Below, piece after piece: positions 12,240 to 24,749 of a stretch of 64,000 nt of DNA. Made by a program: the position numbers and the translations under genes. Each line of letters begins with the position of its first letter. The first letter of the stretch is position 1. The notes under the pieces are model-generated. The model saw only the letters and a list, made by a program, of their open reading frames with translations. It was not told the DNA's origin and did not search any database. The stretch lies in contig JAQNBH010000011.1 in the NCBI GenBank assembly GCA_028752905.1, forward strand, positions 17,949,909-18,013,908. Direction: 5' to 3'. Source of the DNA: Cladorhizidae sp. MBARI D1340-BT2. Its lineage: Eukaryota; Porifera; Demospongiae; Poecilosclerida; Cladorhizidae.

Positions 12240-13740
12240 GTAGATGGTCGTCAATTTTGACTGAGGTCTTGTATTGTAGATATAGGTAATATAGATAATG
12301 GAGGAAAACTAATAGAAAGAGTGATCTTTTGATGCTTCCTGATTGGATCTTCAACAATTCTGAGTTTCAATGGAAAAGCCGTCTCTGCGAACGATTTACC
12401 AAAGAGATCAATAGTACTTTCACCTTGTGGTGATATGTAGGTTGACATCTGTGCATCATGGAACCCCAGGTAGGAGAGAGCTTCCACTAATTCAGTTCCT
12501 CTTGTTCCATAGTCTAATCGACAATTGAAATCTCCACCTATGTATGGAATGAGTAGTCTCTATAGGACAGTGCACAATTTATTTAAATATCCTATCTGGT
12601 GAAAAAATAAAAAGCAAGATAGAAAGCAATTGAGGTCTTTAGAACAATGAAGGATGTATCTGAGCATATCAGGGTAGGGTTCAGATGTGGCTTGCACATG
12701 ATAGGGAGGCCTCCTATAGGCCTGCCTCTAGTAGATGGGTGGCAGAAAGTATAATAGGATTGGGAATGTTGACTGGTTTTGTTGGAAATGTTTCCATCAA
12801 TAGTGCAACATCACAGTTGTTTAGCATTTCAATTTCTGTTAAGTGTTGAGAGACGTATCGGAAACCTTCTATGTTCCATAATACTGTCACATCCATTGCT
12901 AGTCAATCACTGCAGTTTCCGTGATCTCTTGAGATTTGTTCCGAGTTTCTCTCGCCTTCTGTGATTGACCTCGTCGGATGACCAGTGTTTTCCAGGCTAA
13001 ACTGTACGTTTCGCTCTCAGTGCACATCTGAGATGGTTGGCTGCTTCCTCTTCTGCTTTCATCAGGTCTGGGGAGATGAACATGGATGTCCATCGAGTAA
13101 ACTGACGACCTTTTGTAACAATTCCTTCCATGTTTTTTTCTTTGCATGTTTCTTTAGTAAGGGTCACAACCAACTTTTGATATTTCATTCCTCCTTCCTC
13201 CTTTACTCTCCCAACTCTCTTGATCTTAACTTCGACATTCGATAGATCCACCTTCAAATTGTGAGCAAGCTTCTCCATGGTACATATGTCTCTAGTTTCT
13301 ACGTTTCCACTGACATCCTTTGCAATTCCCATCAAGGCCACATTCAGTTCACGGTTTTGTTGCAGCTCTTTCTCTTTGGTTACACAATGTAGGATTGTTG
13401 CTTCATTGATGATGTTAGTAGCCTATTGCTCTTAAAGAGAGAAGCAAATGTCTTATTTGGTGCAGTATTCATTGTCTCCTTAACTTGGTTCAAATTTTCT
13501 TTGAGGATCACCAATTCAGCTTATAGCTTCTTTATACCCTCTGCAGCACAAAATCCACATAGAAATATCTGTTCCAAGAACCCCCTTGGGAGCTTGTTAG
13601 GCAGCCAGACAGACATCCAGGCAGGACAACCTTCCATGGAGCATTCCACAAGATGTTTTGCTCCCTCTTCCTGGCTTGGTGATGAGTTTTCCTTTTTGTT
13701 TATTTCTATTAAATGCACACCATTAGTCAAGACTAGCTAG
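12240..13740 (-). pseudogene. LINE ORF1 plus endonuclease remnant, no RT
   Basis: Minus-strand non-LTR retrotransposon remnant. Reading 13740 downward there is first a Cys-rich, PHD-like segment (ECSMEGCPAWMSVW ... FLCGFCAAEG, 13530-13660), as found in ORF1 of CR1-like elements. Next comes an RNA-binding ORF1-type block ending in the TSMFISPDLMKAEEEAANHL region (13341-12997). An APE-type endonuclease follows: start VLWNIEGF (about 12890), catalytic-type METFPTKP (about 12790), and after a frame change GGDFNCRLDYGTRGTELVEA (about 12540-12480) with TYISPQGESTIDLF (12440-12400). The reverse transcriptase that should follow is absent. The homology runs out near 12250, about 90 bp from the AAT repeat. 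Multiple frameshifts. Confidence 0.7.
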
Positions 13741-13871
13741 CTAGCTGCAATATAGTTCGAAGTCTATATCGTTTTACTCTATCTAACATAGTTCTAACTC
13801 CTAACAAGACAAAACAAAACTGCGGTCCCAATCAAATATATCATTGAAGTAATAATACACTGTAATAATAT

Positions 13872-13872
13872 A

Positions 13873-13931
<59 letters not shown>

Positions 13932-14004
13932 AACAATAACAACAAGAACAACAACACAATAACAATAAAATAATAACAACAACAACAACAATAATAATAA
14001 TAAT
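13872..14004 (+). repeat. (ATG)n/(AAC)n compound microsatellite
   Basis: About 20 ATG/GAT units followed by AAC- and AAT-type units. It gives a meaningless poly-Ile/Leu frame on minus. Confidence 0.95.
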
Positions 14005-14349
14005 TTTAGTATAGGCACTCCAGTTAGTGTGTCCTCAGCATATAGCTACCTACCTACAAGTTGATACCAATAGTTCTGATTTGGCACTTGTTATGAACAA
14101 TCCTCTTCTATCACGAGGAAAGCCTTGTGCTCTGTTTGTTGTGATTTATGCCTCTGATTAAAGCATGTTGGTCCAGTTGATGATCACTGCAATGGCTCCA
14201 CTCAACACCTTCACTTCGCCCTCTCCAATGACACATAAAAGCAGTGATCCTTTAATAGTGAGCAAGTACTGTTTAAGGCTGAGCCACCATGGATAAAGAT
14301 TATAAAGAGGATACCACGTGCCTCTTGCCCCCAAGCAGCCTTGAAGTAA

Positions 14350-16060
14350 ACTGCGATGTTGCATTGGATATGGATAATCTTCATAAATGGGAAAGGTTGT
14401 TTAAATTTGTCCCCTTGTTGTTTGAGAGTTACTAGTCGGGGTGGGCCTAAAAGAAGCCTGGCTTCATACATAAACTCCTTCATTCCGGATGAAACACACC
14501 CATCTCAGACTCATGTCCCAGGGTATAAGAAAGCCCAATTTAACAAAGATCCCTTGGATCTGCTTTCCAAACCGTTTCATACAAATTGGAGGAAGGTGGT
14601 TTTAAGTGAGCAATCCGTCATGTTAGCTCTACGAATTCTCTAGCAAGTTTTGATGATAACACACTCAACAGGCTCAAAGACAAGCATCCCTCACCTGACC
14701 AGAATACATCACTGCCCCCTCCTCCACTCTTGATGAAAGTGTGTTAAAGTCTCAGACAAGTTGATCATAAAGGCTATTCCATAATTTCATTGTGGGTCTG
14801 TAAGGGTCCCAATGGCCTACGTCTGCAGCATCTAAAGGAGTTGCTCATAGATGCATCTCAAAGTGATAGCCTGAACCAGATTGAATCCTTGACATCATTT
14901 GCAAATCAGGTCCTTGCAGGTAGAACTCCCTTTGTTGTGCGACAATTTTTGGGGGGTGCCTCATTGGCTGCCCTCAATAAGAAGGATGGGGGTGTGAAGT
15001 CCATAGCGGTCAGTTTGTACTCTTAGAAATTTAATTGCCAGGGTTTCTATATTATATTGAAAGAGACTCTGAGTGAACGTCTTGCACTTTCTCAATTCGG
15101 TTATGGTTCTAAGTTTGGTGTAGAAGCTATGGTCCATGCTTATCTCCAGTCACTTGAACCGGGCAATGTCCTGCTTAAACATGACTTTCATAGTGCATTC
15201 AACTCAATCTATCGTGATAAAATGCTGGCAGCTACTGAGGGCACCTGAAATTTACACCTATCTGCACGCTAATCCTCCTCCCTTTTCTTTGGAAGTGACA
15301 TTATTGATTCTGCGGTAGGAGTTCAACAGGGAGATACATTGGCCCACTTCTTTTCAATACACAGTTTCTGAGGCATTTAAAGTCAGATTTCTTATTTATC
15401 TGGATGACGGGACATTGGGTGGTTTGGTGTCAGATGTCATTGATGATTTTTGTAAGATAGAACTAACTTGAGGCTGGGAGAGTGGGTCTACAGTTGAACC
15501 GAAGCAAGTGTGAGATCATCAGTCATGACCCCGTTATTATAGGATAATTCTTAGGTGCTTTCCCAGGTATTCAAGTAGTAAACCCTGAAGTAGCCACTCA
15601 ACTAGGCTCTCCCATTGGTGATCTGGAAGGCATTGAGATATGTATTGAGTTCAGGAGCTCTTGGGCAGTAGGCTAAGCTATCTTTATTCACACGATACTT
15701 TGTGACTCCTCTGTCATGCCTTCTCTATGTCAAAGTTACTATACAATCTCCGCACTTCTCCCTGCTTTTCAACTCCGTTAAAATACTCTTCTCAGTGTGC
15801 CATCCTCATAAATATCACTAATGTTAGCATCCCATTACACAGTGATACTTGGCTACAGGCCTCCCTGCCAGTTAAATTTGGTGGTCTTGGGATTGGAAGT
15901 GCTGTCATATTGGCTCCATCGGCTTTCCTGGCATCCGCTTTGGGTTCTCTCGATCCAGTTAACCAAATCTTGCCCAGTAGATTTGAAGGCTCTATTTATC
16001 CTGCTTTTGGGTTAGGTATGGAGGTTTGGAGCAAAGACATAAATGTAGATTCTTGATTCA
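14350..16060 (+). pseudogene. reverse-transcriptase remnant of a LINE-like element
   Basis: Plus-strand RT pseudogene broken into many frames. An N-terminal linker (RVTSRGGPKRSLASYINS, about 14430; KAQFNKDPLDLLSKPFHTN, about 14530) leads to a GPNGLRLQHLKELL block (14800-14850), then LAGRTPFVVRQFLGGASLAAL and KKDGGVKSIAVS (14915-15010), the LSQFGYGSKFGVEAMVHAYL stretch (15085-15150) and the motif-A-like LLKHDFHSAFNSI (15170-15220). The catalytic YxDD region appears as LIYLDDGTLGG (about 15390-15425). A conserved downstream block, LPVKFGGLGIGSAVILAPSA (15865-15925), ends at 16056. Stops separate these blocks. The lineage is not certain. The sequence type differs from the CR1/L2-like RTs elsewhere in the window. 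Confidence 0.65.
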
Positions 16061-16559
16061 AATCAGGGTTTACTCTACCACCGCCATCATCTTTAGAACC
16101 TTTTTGAACGACATTATGATATCTGGTGACTGATAAATAAGATAATGAAATAACATTCACCAGATAATCTTCAAATTAGGTGGAGGACTGTAATAGATAA
16201 ACTAGAGTTCACCTATCTGTGATAAACAATAGACCAACTGGTTAGATTCTTGTCACTACAGGAGTTAATATTCTCCTGAAACTTATCCTTTAGTATCTCA
16301 ACTGCATTCCTTTCCTCTAATTAATTTGCTTGAAGATGAATTTGAATTACAGTGACTTTTTCAATAATTCAAGTATGTAATGACTCATTATTACCGAAGA
16401 TGATGATTAAGAGAGAGATAGTAAGACAATCACGCTTAACATGCTACTAGGAGAGCAGTGCAGACGACATAGCAGCAGAAAACAGTACACAGTACACAAA
16501 ATTAACTGCTATGCTGCAACTCCAAAAAGCATGAACCCTTTCTATTTGGTAAATTGCCA

Positions 16560-17470
16560 TTTCGGTTATTTCTTGGAGTGAATACTGTTTGTGGCCTTCA
16601 TAGACCATAGACCATGACCATCACTTTCTCAAAAGCTGCAGATCGTTGGTGTCCTAGGCAACAATGCCACCTGTCATACTTCTCCGACTTCTCTGAATTC
16701 ACTACAGGTTCAGAAACATTGAGAAAATTGAGTATGGTTTGAGATGCACTTTAGCAGAGGGCATTAACAGAGCACTACCTGTGACATCAACTACTCCGAA
16801 CTGAACTTGCTCAAGCACAACCTCAGGATGCTAAACTGAAAGCATACAGGCCTTCAGTTGGAGGATTCACCTCTTGCCTCATCCAAATATACCTTTTTGT
16901 GTGAGAGCTCTACTGGGAAACATTCGATCCTTCCTCGAACTTTGGCACAGAAAGAGTTTCGATTGATCTATGACGTATCAGATACATACCCAGACCATTT
17001 TATGTGGAATGCCATCAAAAACTAGTCATATTTTGGGTGGGAACTTGCATGTCAAATCTTCAAGATTCAACAGTACACCTTGCAAAATCAAACTGCCAGC
17101 GAGGATATTTGACCACACCAATGTAAATATTGTTCATCCTCAACCCCCATCTCAAGGTTATACTGTACCTGTTCACTATAGTCGACAGGACAACTAGCTG
17201 GCCTGAAGGTATTCTCATTCCAGATACAAGCATTATGACCTGTGCTAGGGACCTTATCTCTAATTGGATCACAATGTTAGGATTTCTTTCTGACATACAT
17301 CGGATGCAGGAGAGCAGTTCATTTTGTGGTGTGGTCAGCTATGGTATAAAACTTCTTTTTGAACTTGCCAATGTACAACCTCATACCATCTTCAAGCTAA
17401 TAGTATGGTTGAAAGATTTAATAGGCAAATGAAATCATCTCTGAAGGATAGACTTAAGGGGGGAAGAGGG
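16560..17470 (+). pseudogene. Ty3-type RNase H/integrase remnant
   Basis: Degenerate plus-strand pol fragment. The RNase H end is recognisable as FVDHRPLTITFSKAADR (about 16590-16640) with PRQQCHLSYFSDF following. The integrase core begins at RIFDHTNVNIVHPQPPSQG (about 17103-17160), where the first catalytic Asp of the DDE triad is replaced by Asn (VNIV). It continues in a shifted frame with FTIVDRTTSWPEGILIPDTS (17172-17230), a damaged second-Asp region, and a trace of the VERFNRQMKSSLKDRLKG region (17405-17460). No protease or RT was found upstream. At least three frame changes. No LTR was identified. Confidence 0.6.
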
Positions 17471-18086
17471 CTGAAAACACCTACTTTGGTATAATTGCAG
17501 TTTAGGGGACACAATTGGCGTCGCGTGAATTTCCGCGCATTCTACCATCCGCGAACCCGCCTTCCGCGTATAACATTTTTAAACAATAAGAATTATTATG
17601 ATACAATAATAAATTAAACTTTGTAAACATCTGAAATATGATTAATAATTTGTGCAAATGGAGTCTCTTTGCCATACTTTCTCCTCCACACATATTCTAT
17701 AAGGTACCCTTCCAAGAGGGGCTTGCTGGTGCCATGAAGCTTCATCTTCCTCTTGGCATTTGTCCATGTACCCTCGATGGATTGGGTGTATGCACCAGTG
17801 ACATCAACAAAATGCTGAGAATGGTTGACTGTTAGGTGTGTATACCCAACTTGACTGAGACTCGTATAGGCTCTCTATTCATCCATGTGAATCTCTGTGC
17901 CAGGAAGCACATACCTCTGGATTACAGGGATGAGCGTATTGGCATCACGGCAAGGCACAACAGCTAGAAACACTTTATCAGTGAGATTACCTATCTGTGG
18001 GCAGAGGAAATCCAGCAGATTAAGATTAGGAAGTGGGTTTGGATCGCTGAACACACAGGTGTTGACTGGTGCCACTTCCTATGAGA

Positions 18087-18089
<3 letters not shown>

Positions 18090-18121
<32 letters not shown>
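18090..18121 (+). repeat. (AAT)n microsatellite
   Basis: About ten AAT units sitting at the junction of the two oppositely oriented Merlin transposase halves. Confidence 0.95.
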
Positions 18122-18123
<2 letters not shown>

Positions 18124-18310
18124 CCATTATACTTCATTGCCCTCACTCTTTACAGGTGTGTGCCCAATATATTGACAGTCATCCCGACATGCTTGGAGGT
18201 CCAGGCACTGTTGTGAAAATTGATGAAGCTAAATTTGGCAAAAGAAAATACAACAGGGGCCGAATCACGAATGGGAAGTGGGTCCTAGGAGGAGTAGAAC
18301 GTGGCACTGA

Positions 18311-18447
18311 GGAGTTTGGTCCTGCAGCAGATTCAAAACTAGACTGGTCACCACACTGGGGAGTTTGGTCCTGCAGCAGATTCAAAACTAGACTGCTTGG
18401 CTGCATAATGCAAGTGATAACTGGCTGCATAATGCAAGTGATAACTG
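18311..18447 (+). repeat. two small direct duplications
   Basis: A 36-bp unit (18311-18346) recurs at 18360-18395. A 24-bp unit GCTGCATAATGCAAGTGATA... then recurs immediately (18400-18423, 18424-18447). They lie just downstream of the plus-strand Merlin half. Confidence 0.9.
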
Positions 18448-18499
18448 GCTGCAGGCATAACTCTTTAATTATAGTGATCTGTAAATTATTGAGTCTATG

Positions 18500-20469
18500 A
18501 GATTGAATTGTTTGGATTGTGATATAGAGTGGTAGTTAAGAATTATGTTCCTTACAGATTCCAAACTTGTGCAAAATGAGAACCATCTTAGATATTCTCA
18601 ATTGTGATGATAATTTCCAATTTAGCAATTAGCCAATGAATCCAATGAATCCAATGAATCCATAGCAAGAGTGTGTTGAATAGACTGGCTAAGTCAGAAT
18701 GAAACTTCATTATCAATTCCTGTTCACTATTTACTCTTATAGAAATATGGACAGATGGAGTGTAGAAGAGCGTATTGATTGGATAATGCCAAGTGCTAGC
18801 AATTAAGTTAAAAAATAGGCAACTATGATTTTGAACATGAATATTTTAAATATGTAGCTACCTAGCTTATCAAGCTAAGGGATGGTAGTAAGAGAAGTCC
18901 TCAATTGCCACATAAACTTAGCTAGAGATAACCAAGTTTTGTCGGCTGATTTAAGTTGATGCTATTTATTGTCTGTAGTTTGGGTGGAAATCATAGTTTT
19001 TTTAATATCAGAGGTGGCTTCAAAAAATTTAAGTGGTAAGGCACCGAAGTGGGTGTGGCTTGATGCAGTGTATTGTAGACAATAACTGACGTAGTAAAGC
19101 AGAAGTGATTCAAAGTTTGTTGTGTACGTTCACTCACACTACAATATCATTCACAGTACAATATCATTAAATAAATTACCAAGAATTTCATCGATTATAC
19201 CACATTTCATGAGCTACTATATAGCTCTCTGACTACTATTGGAGATCCATTCTATTCTTTCAATATGACTAAGAGTAATATGTACAATACCTACATATAG
19301 ATCAGTGCATTTCAAACAATTGACTGTGGCAGTATTCCTACTCTAGCCGTCTTCTATAATATATTCTTATTTCATTGAACAACTATTTCATGTTCAATAC
19401 ATGTGATATACATAGATACATGTATGTACATGTATATAATATATATGGATTGAATGGTCAAGAAAGGAGGGAACGCGAGCGTGTCATTTACTATATCTAG
19501 TTCCTTTAACATTCATAATGTTGAATATGGTACAGGGTCATTTAGCTGGTTGTAGTCTACATGGATACAACCTTCTTTACATTTATTTTTAATGCTGATC
19601 TTTGGTTGGTGTTGTTGTTTGTTGTTTTACAGGAGAACATTGGGGCAAACCAAGTAACAGCATACTAACTAGCAGAGAACACTACTATTAAAGAACTATT
19701 GTTGTCACTGCACAAGTTGGTGCATACCATATCTTGTTGTTTTTGTTATTAGAGTCCCATAGGAATCAGCTGCAGCCTCCTTCAAAAACTGGCAAGAGTT
19801 GAATAGGAAAACTCCAGAACTAACTAACCAACAGCAGAGGTTATTCCATGTCTATAGCCAAAGTTCCATGCATATATAGTTGTATAGTTTCTTGCTTTTG
19901 TTTATCTTTTTGTTTAAAGTGTAAATTAAGTTAATGCTCGGAGAGCTTGAGTCATGTTTCCAAAATGACAATCGTTACCCGATCCTTAATATTGAACATC
20001 ACATGGCTAGCTTGATTGCATAATTCACAAGCACATTAGCCATCCTTTTTGCTGCAATCAAGAAAAGAGAATAGATGCTGATATGTATTGCAACATGTGG
20101 AGTCTTCTGATACTAAAATTATTGTGGATGGAACTATTGTATGAAGTTATGAGAGGGAAAACCAGAAAGAGAAGATACAGCAAATTTCAAGGTTTTTCGA
20201 TACTTTCACAGTTTTTTTTACCTGCCAGTTATAATCTTTAAGGCATGCTAGAAATCTTTTTGTAGCTAATAGCAGCAAAAATATACCAATGTGCAGATGT
20301 GAGCTTTTATTTGGAGGGTTGTAGTTCACCATTTTAAATACTGATTCAAACTATGTATAGAGTGCTACTTTCTAACTGCACTCACAGTCACTACACATCA
20401 TGTGACAGAATGTTTACTTCATCATAATATTCATGTCCGATATTTATTCAGTATATAGCTAATTCATAA
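18500..20469. other. no recognisable gene
   Basis: AT-rich, with only short frames. Small direct repeats occur (a triple CCAATGAAT near 18642). I see no domain, splice-linked frame or terminal repeat. Confidence 0.5.
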
Positions 20470-21577
20470 AATGTATTGTATTTTTGGAATTTGGAAAATC
20501 TTACCCCGGAAGAGAACTTTAAGACATCATGAGGTCATTAATGTAGATTGTAAACCAAAAAAGGACCTAAGAACCTAAGATCGTTCTTTGTAGAACTACA
20601 GAATGGATTAGTCAAGTAGTTAAGGATGAGTCTTCTATGCATGCAAAGTGCTGTGGCTAGAAAGGTTGACTTGAACTATAACCACATTGGTATAGCAGAG
20701 TCAAATGCTTGCTGATAAAAAATCACATCTGTAAAGTCCACTGATCTGTTATATAAGTTAGTGAGCAGTTCAGATTGGCAAGAGCATCCTATAAAAAATT
20801 CAAACTGATGATCATTTAATTGAGGACAGAAGAAAAGCTCAATTATTTTCGTGTAGATTTGAGAACTTTTGAATAAGGATGCATACCAATGAGATTGGCC
20901 TATAGATGCTCACATGTGAATAGTCATCTTTTGGAAGATGGCATAATTTATGCTGAGAGATTGTAAATGAATCATGGGAGAGAGTGAAAAGGTGTTAGAT
21001 GCTTACATGTGAATAGTCATCTTTTGGAAGATGGCATGATTTATGCAATTTCCTTTCCTGAGAGATTGTAAATGAATCATGGGAGAGAGTGAAAAGGTGT
21101 GTAATGGGTTCAATAAGAGCTATTGATAAGTGCTGGAGAATCAGTGGACTGATATTATCACAACCACAACATTTAGTATCTTGATTGTAAAGTGCCCAAA
21201 CACCCCCGAGACTTATACTGCAATGAGACCTAGTTGAGAAATGTGAGTCGGCATTTCATTTTGTTGGTGGGACTATAAAGTTGCTCCTAGTGAATGTAGA
21301 GTTGAAAAAATTAAGTTGTAGATGATAAAATTATGTGTAGATGAAAATTTAGTGAGATGTATTTTAGCTGGTTTGAGTGGACTAGAGTGCCCTAAAAGTG
21401 ATCCTTAGCACTTCTTGTTAGTCTTGTGAGAGTGGATTCCATATGTGCGAGTTTATGAAGTCTAGTAGCAGATAGTTTTCTCTTAAATAAGATGCATTTC
21501 ACTATTTTTGTACACTTGAGCAAGTGCATTACGTGAGAGTTGAACCAAATTGGGTTACACTTTTTGTCAAGTCCCAT
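20470..21577 (-). pseudogene. LINE (CR1/L2-like) reverse-transcriptase remnant
   Basis: Minus-strand remnant of a non-LTR retrotransposon. Reading 21577 downward: a WFNSHVMHLLK linker typical of the region between endonuclease and RT, then LHKLAHMESTLTRLTRSAKD. After frame changes come an EPITHLFTLSHDSFTI-type block, HLPKDDYSHVSIYRPISLVC (RT motif region, about 20950-20890), FEFFIGCSCQSELLTNLYN (about 20790), a motif-A trace AFDSAI (about 20700), and LRFLGPFLVYN (about 20570). The downstream YxDD was not found. The coding stretch includes a 93-bp tandem duplication that repeats part of the RT. Dead copy. Confidence 0.6.
20905..21100 (+). repeat. 93-bp tandem duplication with indel
   Basis: Copy one (20905-20997) and copy two (20998-21100) are nearly identical. 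Copy two carries about 12 extra bases (AATTTCCTTTCC area). The duplication lies inside the LINE RT remnant. Confidence 0.9.
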
Positions 21578-22799
21578 CTTTGGTGCAAATAGATCACATG
21601 CATGTGTAAACTATCCCTTCAACATGGACCAACATTGTGAGAGGAGAGGGAGCAGTCAAGAGGTCTTCAATAACTCACAACTCTGTCTTTGCAAAGTTGA
21701 AAACTTTGTTTGGTATGGCTTTAACCTTACTTAAGCTTGTAGATACATTGAAGTTATAACTTGTTGATCTGAAAGGCTAAAGCAAATTCAACTATCAACA
21801 ATTTTCTCATTGGGTATAACTTTTGCTGGAATTCATAGAGGCAGGTAGGTTGAGCCAGGTGACATCATCCGTCAGAAGGCATCTCCTGGAAATTTTCCTT
21901 GTATACCATCATTCACGATATGAGGAATAGTCTGATCTGGGTGGCAACATTCAGTTACCTTGGAACCTCTACCCTGTGAGATGATGTGCAGTCCTGGCAT
22001 GGAGGGTGTATATCCTATTGAGGGCAGTCCTGTGTCTTGTATTTGGCAAAATCCATGACTCCCAGATGCTGCACCAAGCTCTCTTTGAGTCAAAATGTGG
22101 GATGCTGCAGAGACCCCAAATGGTTTCCATTATTTTAGTCAATCTGGGAAGGTTCTCTAGGTCATCATAAACAGGTAGGTCTGGGTTGGTTTGAATGCAG
22201 TCACCAGGAGAATTCCATCAACATACTGAACATGTGTTGGTAGAGGATCTGCCTACTGTCACCTTTGTACTTTGGTACCAGCTTCCTAAGAGTGAGAACT
22301 CCACAAACCAAACACCAGAGCACAGCATGTGTCATTTGCTCTGCTTGTAATTGGTGAGTGAAGCGAGTCCTTGTGGGTAGTTCGATGGAAAATTTGATAT
22401 TGCTGCACATGCCGCAGTCACTCTCGAAATTGATTTAACCCCCATTTTATAATGTCAGATTAATTGTCAGGTCTCAGCCCTGACTGGCTGCAGAGCAGCC
22501 CTGCAAAGATCAAGCTCTAAATAGAATTTATAAATAGAGCTAGATAGAATTTATAAATAGAGTTAGAACTCATGACCTCAGACTATCAACAATCAGAACT
22601 CATGACCTCAGATTATCAACACATAGGACAATCATGATAATTATCATCTCACACTCGTAGATAAGTCCTGTAGGGACAAACAGTAATTCTGCTGCCATTA
22701 GCTGTGAAAGCCTGGCTGCAAGGGTATTTTGACCCCTCTGCAGTCCATGCTTTAGTCAGTCTCATCCTATCTTGCTACTGTTGTTTTAATATAAGCTAC
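21578..22799. other. no recognised gene; weak minus-strand frames
   Basis: Minus frames at 21872-22093 and 22201-22410 have no recognised motif and may be fragments of one decayed sequence. Imperfect short direct repeats at about 22515-22620 (AGAACTCATGACCTCAGA twice; AATTTATAAATAGAG twice). Confidence 0.35.
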
Positions 22800-23475
22800 T
22801 TAAGGGGGGAATAATGTCAAAAAAATACACCTCGACAATACCAATCATAACTTCCACCCACTACCCTCTATCAACATAATTTTTGTACCAAAATGTAGCT
22901 AAGAAGATAAGCTATTTAATGATTTATTTAACTTTTGTCATATATATTTTTTATGCCAAATTGTCAGCCAGGATATCCAGTCCACAAATTAAAAAGCCAT
23001 TAATAATGCTAAGTGGCTGCTAGGTGGTTTATGGTTAAGAGTACATGTAGTAGTTTTACCTAAACTATTTGAATAAGTATGATAATGCCCACAGGAGAGG
23101 GGGGGGGGGGGGGGAAATCCCATACAAACCACATGCAGATATGCTGGTCTATACCCAACACATTCTCATAACAGTGAAAATAAAATAATTTAGGTTAAAG
23201 AGCACACAATAAGCATTCTGGTGATATATAAATTATAGAGTTTGGGTGAGTTTGTGGAAATATGTGGAAATTCTTCTTATCTAATGCGACGCGATTCTTC
23301 TTCACACTTGCTGGGTTTCTAGTGAAAATAGTGAGTGCAAAACCTGTCGTAACTGCATCATAGAATCTTCAAATGTTCTGAAACTTGGAATATGAATTCT
23401 ATATGAGCAGAGACACCATTTAAAATAGTTGTTTAAAAAAAGTGAAAGTTAGCATTTTGACATTATTCCCTCTAA
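22800..23475 (+). mobile_element. TTAA-flanked MITE, copy 1
   Basis: Begins TTAAGGGGGGAATAATGTC at 22800 and ends GACATTATTCCCTCTAA at 23475, an inverted terminal match of about 15 bp. The first roughly 500 bp match the copy at 48604-49234 closely, including the segment after the TIR (CACCCACTACCCTCTATCAA) and the inner GAGTTTGGGTGAG...TTGTGGAAATATGTGG block. The right-hand portion differs from copy 2. No coding capacity. TTAA at the end suggests mobilisation by a piggyBac-type transposase (inference). Confidence 0.65.
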
Positions 23476-23755
23476 AACTCTTTTGTCAAGCTTGGGGTAT
23501 AGCTAGAAGAAGTTAGGGAGAGACTCTGGTGGCAAGGTTGGTATCTGTTAGGTCTCTTGTGGTTGGAGACTCTAACATTAATTACATGGCTCTTTGATCA
23601 ATTCTGGTACAGTTAGCGCTAAATATCAAGTATCATAAATTTAAATATTCAATAAAGCTAATACAAAGCTAAGCAAATTTCATAATTAGGTTAGTGCAAA
23701 CCTTTCAAAATCCTGGCAGCCATGTCTTTATGAGGATTAGTGGGCATGAGATGCA

Positions 23756-23786
<31 letters not shown>

Positions 23787-24749
23787 CCCCCACTATTTTA
23801 TTTTATGCCAGAGGCTAAAACTGACTTGGGCAGCTTGTTAGTACCATAAACGGTGATTTAGTGTATTTTGACACCAAAAATATTTTGAGTATGTCTTGAA
23901 TCCTCTGCGAAGATAGTAAACTGCGAGCTTCAAAACAGGCCTGGGCATGGATATATTTGGAGCCAGTTTTATTATTTCAAGAAAGTGAGATTTGTGAGCC
24001 ACTAAATGAAATAATGAAACCGAAACATAAACACAAGACATAAAAACTTATTATATAAGAAGAAAACATGATGGTTTCCAAGTTTCTTGAGAAATCCAAA
24101 GATATGTGTTTAGGAGGGACATGTCTGGTGATCATTATTAATTCATCATATAAAAGCTATAGCATTTTCACGAGACAGTGCCATTATACCTGGAGCAACA
24201 TGACTCAATTCAGGAAAGCCTTCATTCATTAGTGTGGACCAAAATATAAGTAGATCACAACTGTAATGATGGAGATGTTCCATAATCTGATAATGCTTGT
24301 ATCTTGTATACTCACTTACTACCTTGTCTTAATCACAAGCAGACATCAAAACTATCGCTAACAGTTTCCTCACAGAGACAGCACTGCTAGATCTAGCTAG
24401 TTGAAATGTCATCCATATGAAAGTGTATAGTTTAGTCTGCACCATTAGCTGGGAGTCCATAGAGCTATCAGAGTAGCACACAATACTACTATGGTCGGCA
24501 TTCAGTCCATACATTTACATGTGTACTAATGTTGAAAATCAAACTTTGAACTGTAGCTTTTCTTTTAATAATAATTTTGTAAGCTGTAGCCAAAAAATTG
24601 AAAGCCACTATTGGCACTAAAACGCCCAGTCTCCTGCCAAAACCCTGGTTAAAATTGTGAAATTGCATCTTTAGAAATTCTATTGGAGAGTGCATGCTCT
24701 CTCATGGGATAAACTGAACATTTTATTTTCTGAGGTTCCCTGCACTCAA
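23476..24749. other. no recognisable gene
   Basis: Only short frames and the poly-C tract. No domain recognised. Confidence 0.5.
23756..23791 (+). repeat. poly-C tract
   Basis: About 28 consecutive C followed by ACCCCCAC. A likely polymerase-slippage site. The length may be unreliable in the assembly. Confidence 0.9.

Larger units (their letters stand above)
17500..18490. mobile_element. Merlin-like element split by an internal inversion
   Basis: The C-terminal half of an ISXO2/Merlin transposase lies on the minus strand. It covers FLAVVPCRDANTLIPVIQRY, then the second catalytic Asp in IHMDE followed by a stop, and downstream the catalytic-Glu segment TQSIEGTW and YLIEYVWRRKYG (about 18000 down to 17640). 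The N-terminal half, with the first catalytic Asp (VVKIDEAKFGKRKYNRGR, GKWVLGGVERGTEE), lies on the plus strand at about 18160-18330. The two halves are complementary in coverage: one ends just where the other begins. They are arranged head to head around an AAT microsatellite (18090-18121). A CpG-rich patch at 17520-17575 (CGCGTGAATTTCCGCG) resembles the terminal repeats of the other Merlin-like elements. Confidence 0.6.

Noticed and set aside
12008..12357. Poly-Asn (plus) and poly-Leu (minus) proteins
   Set aside because: They are translations of the AAT microsatellite.
13794..14018. Poly-Ile/Leu membrane-like protein
   Set aside because: Translation of the ATG/AAC microsatellite, not a membrane protein.
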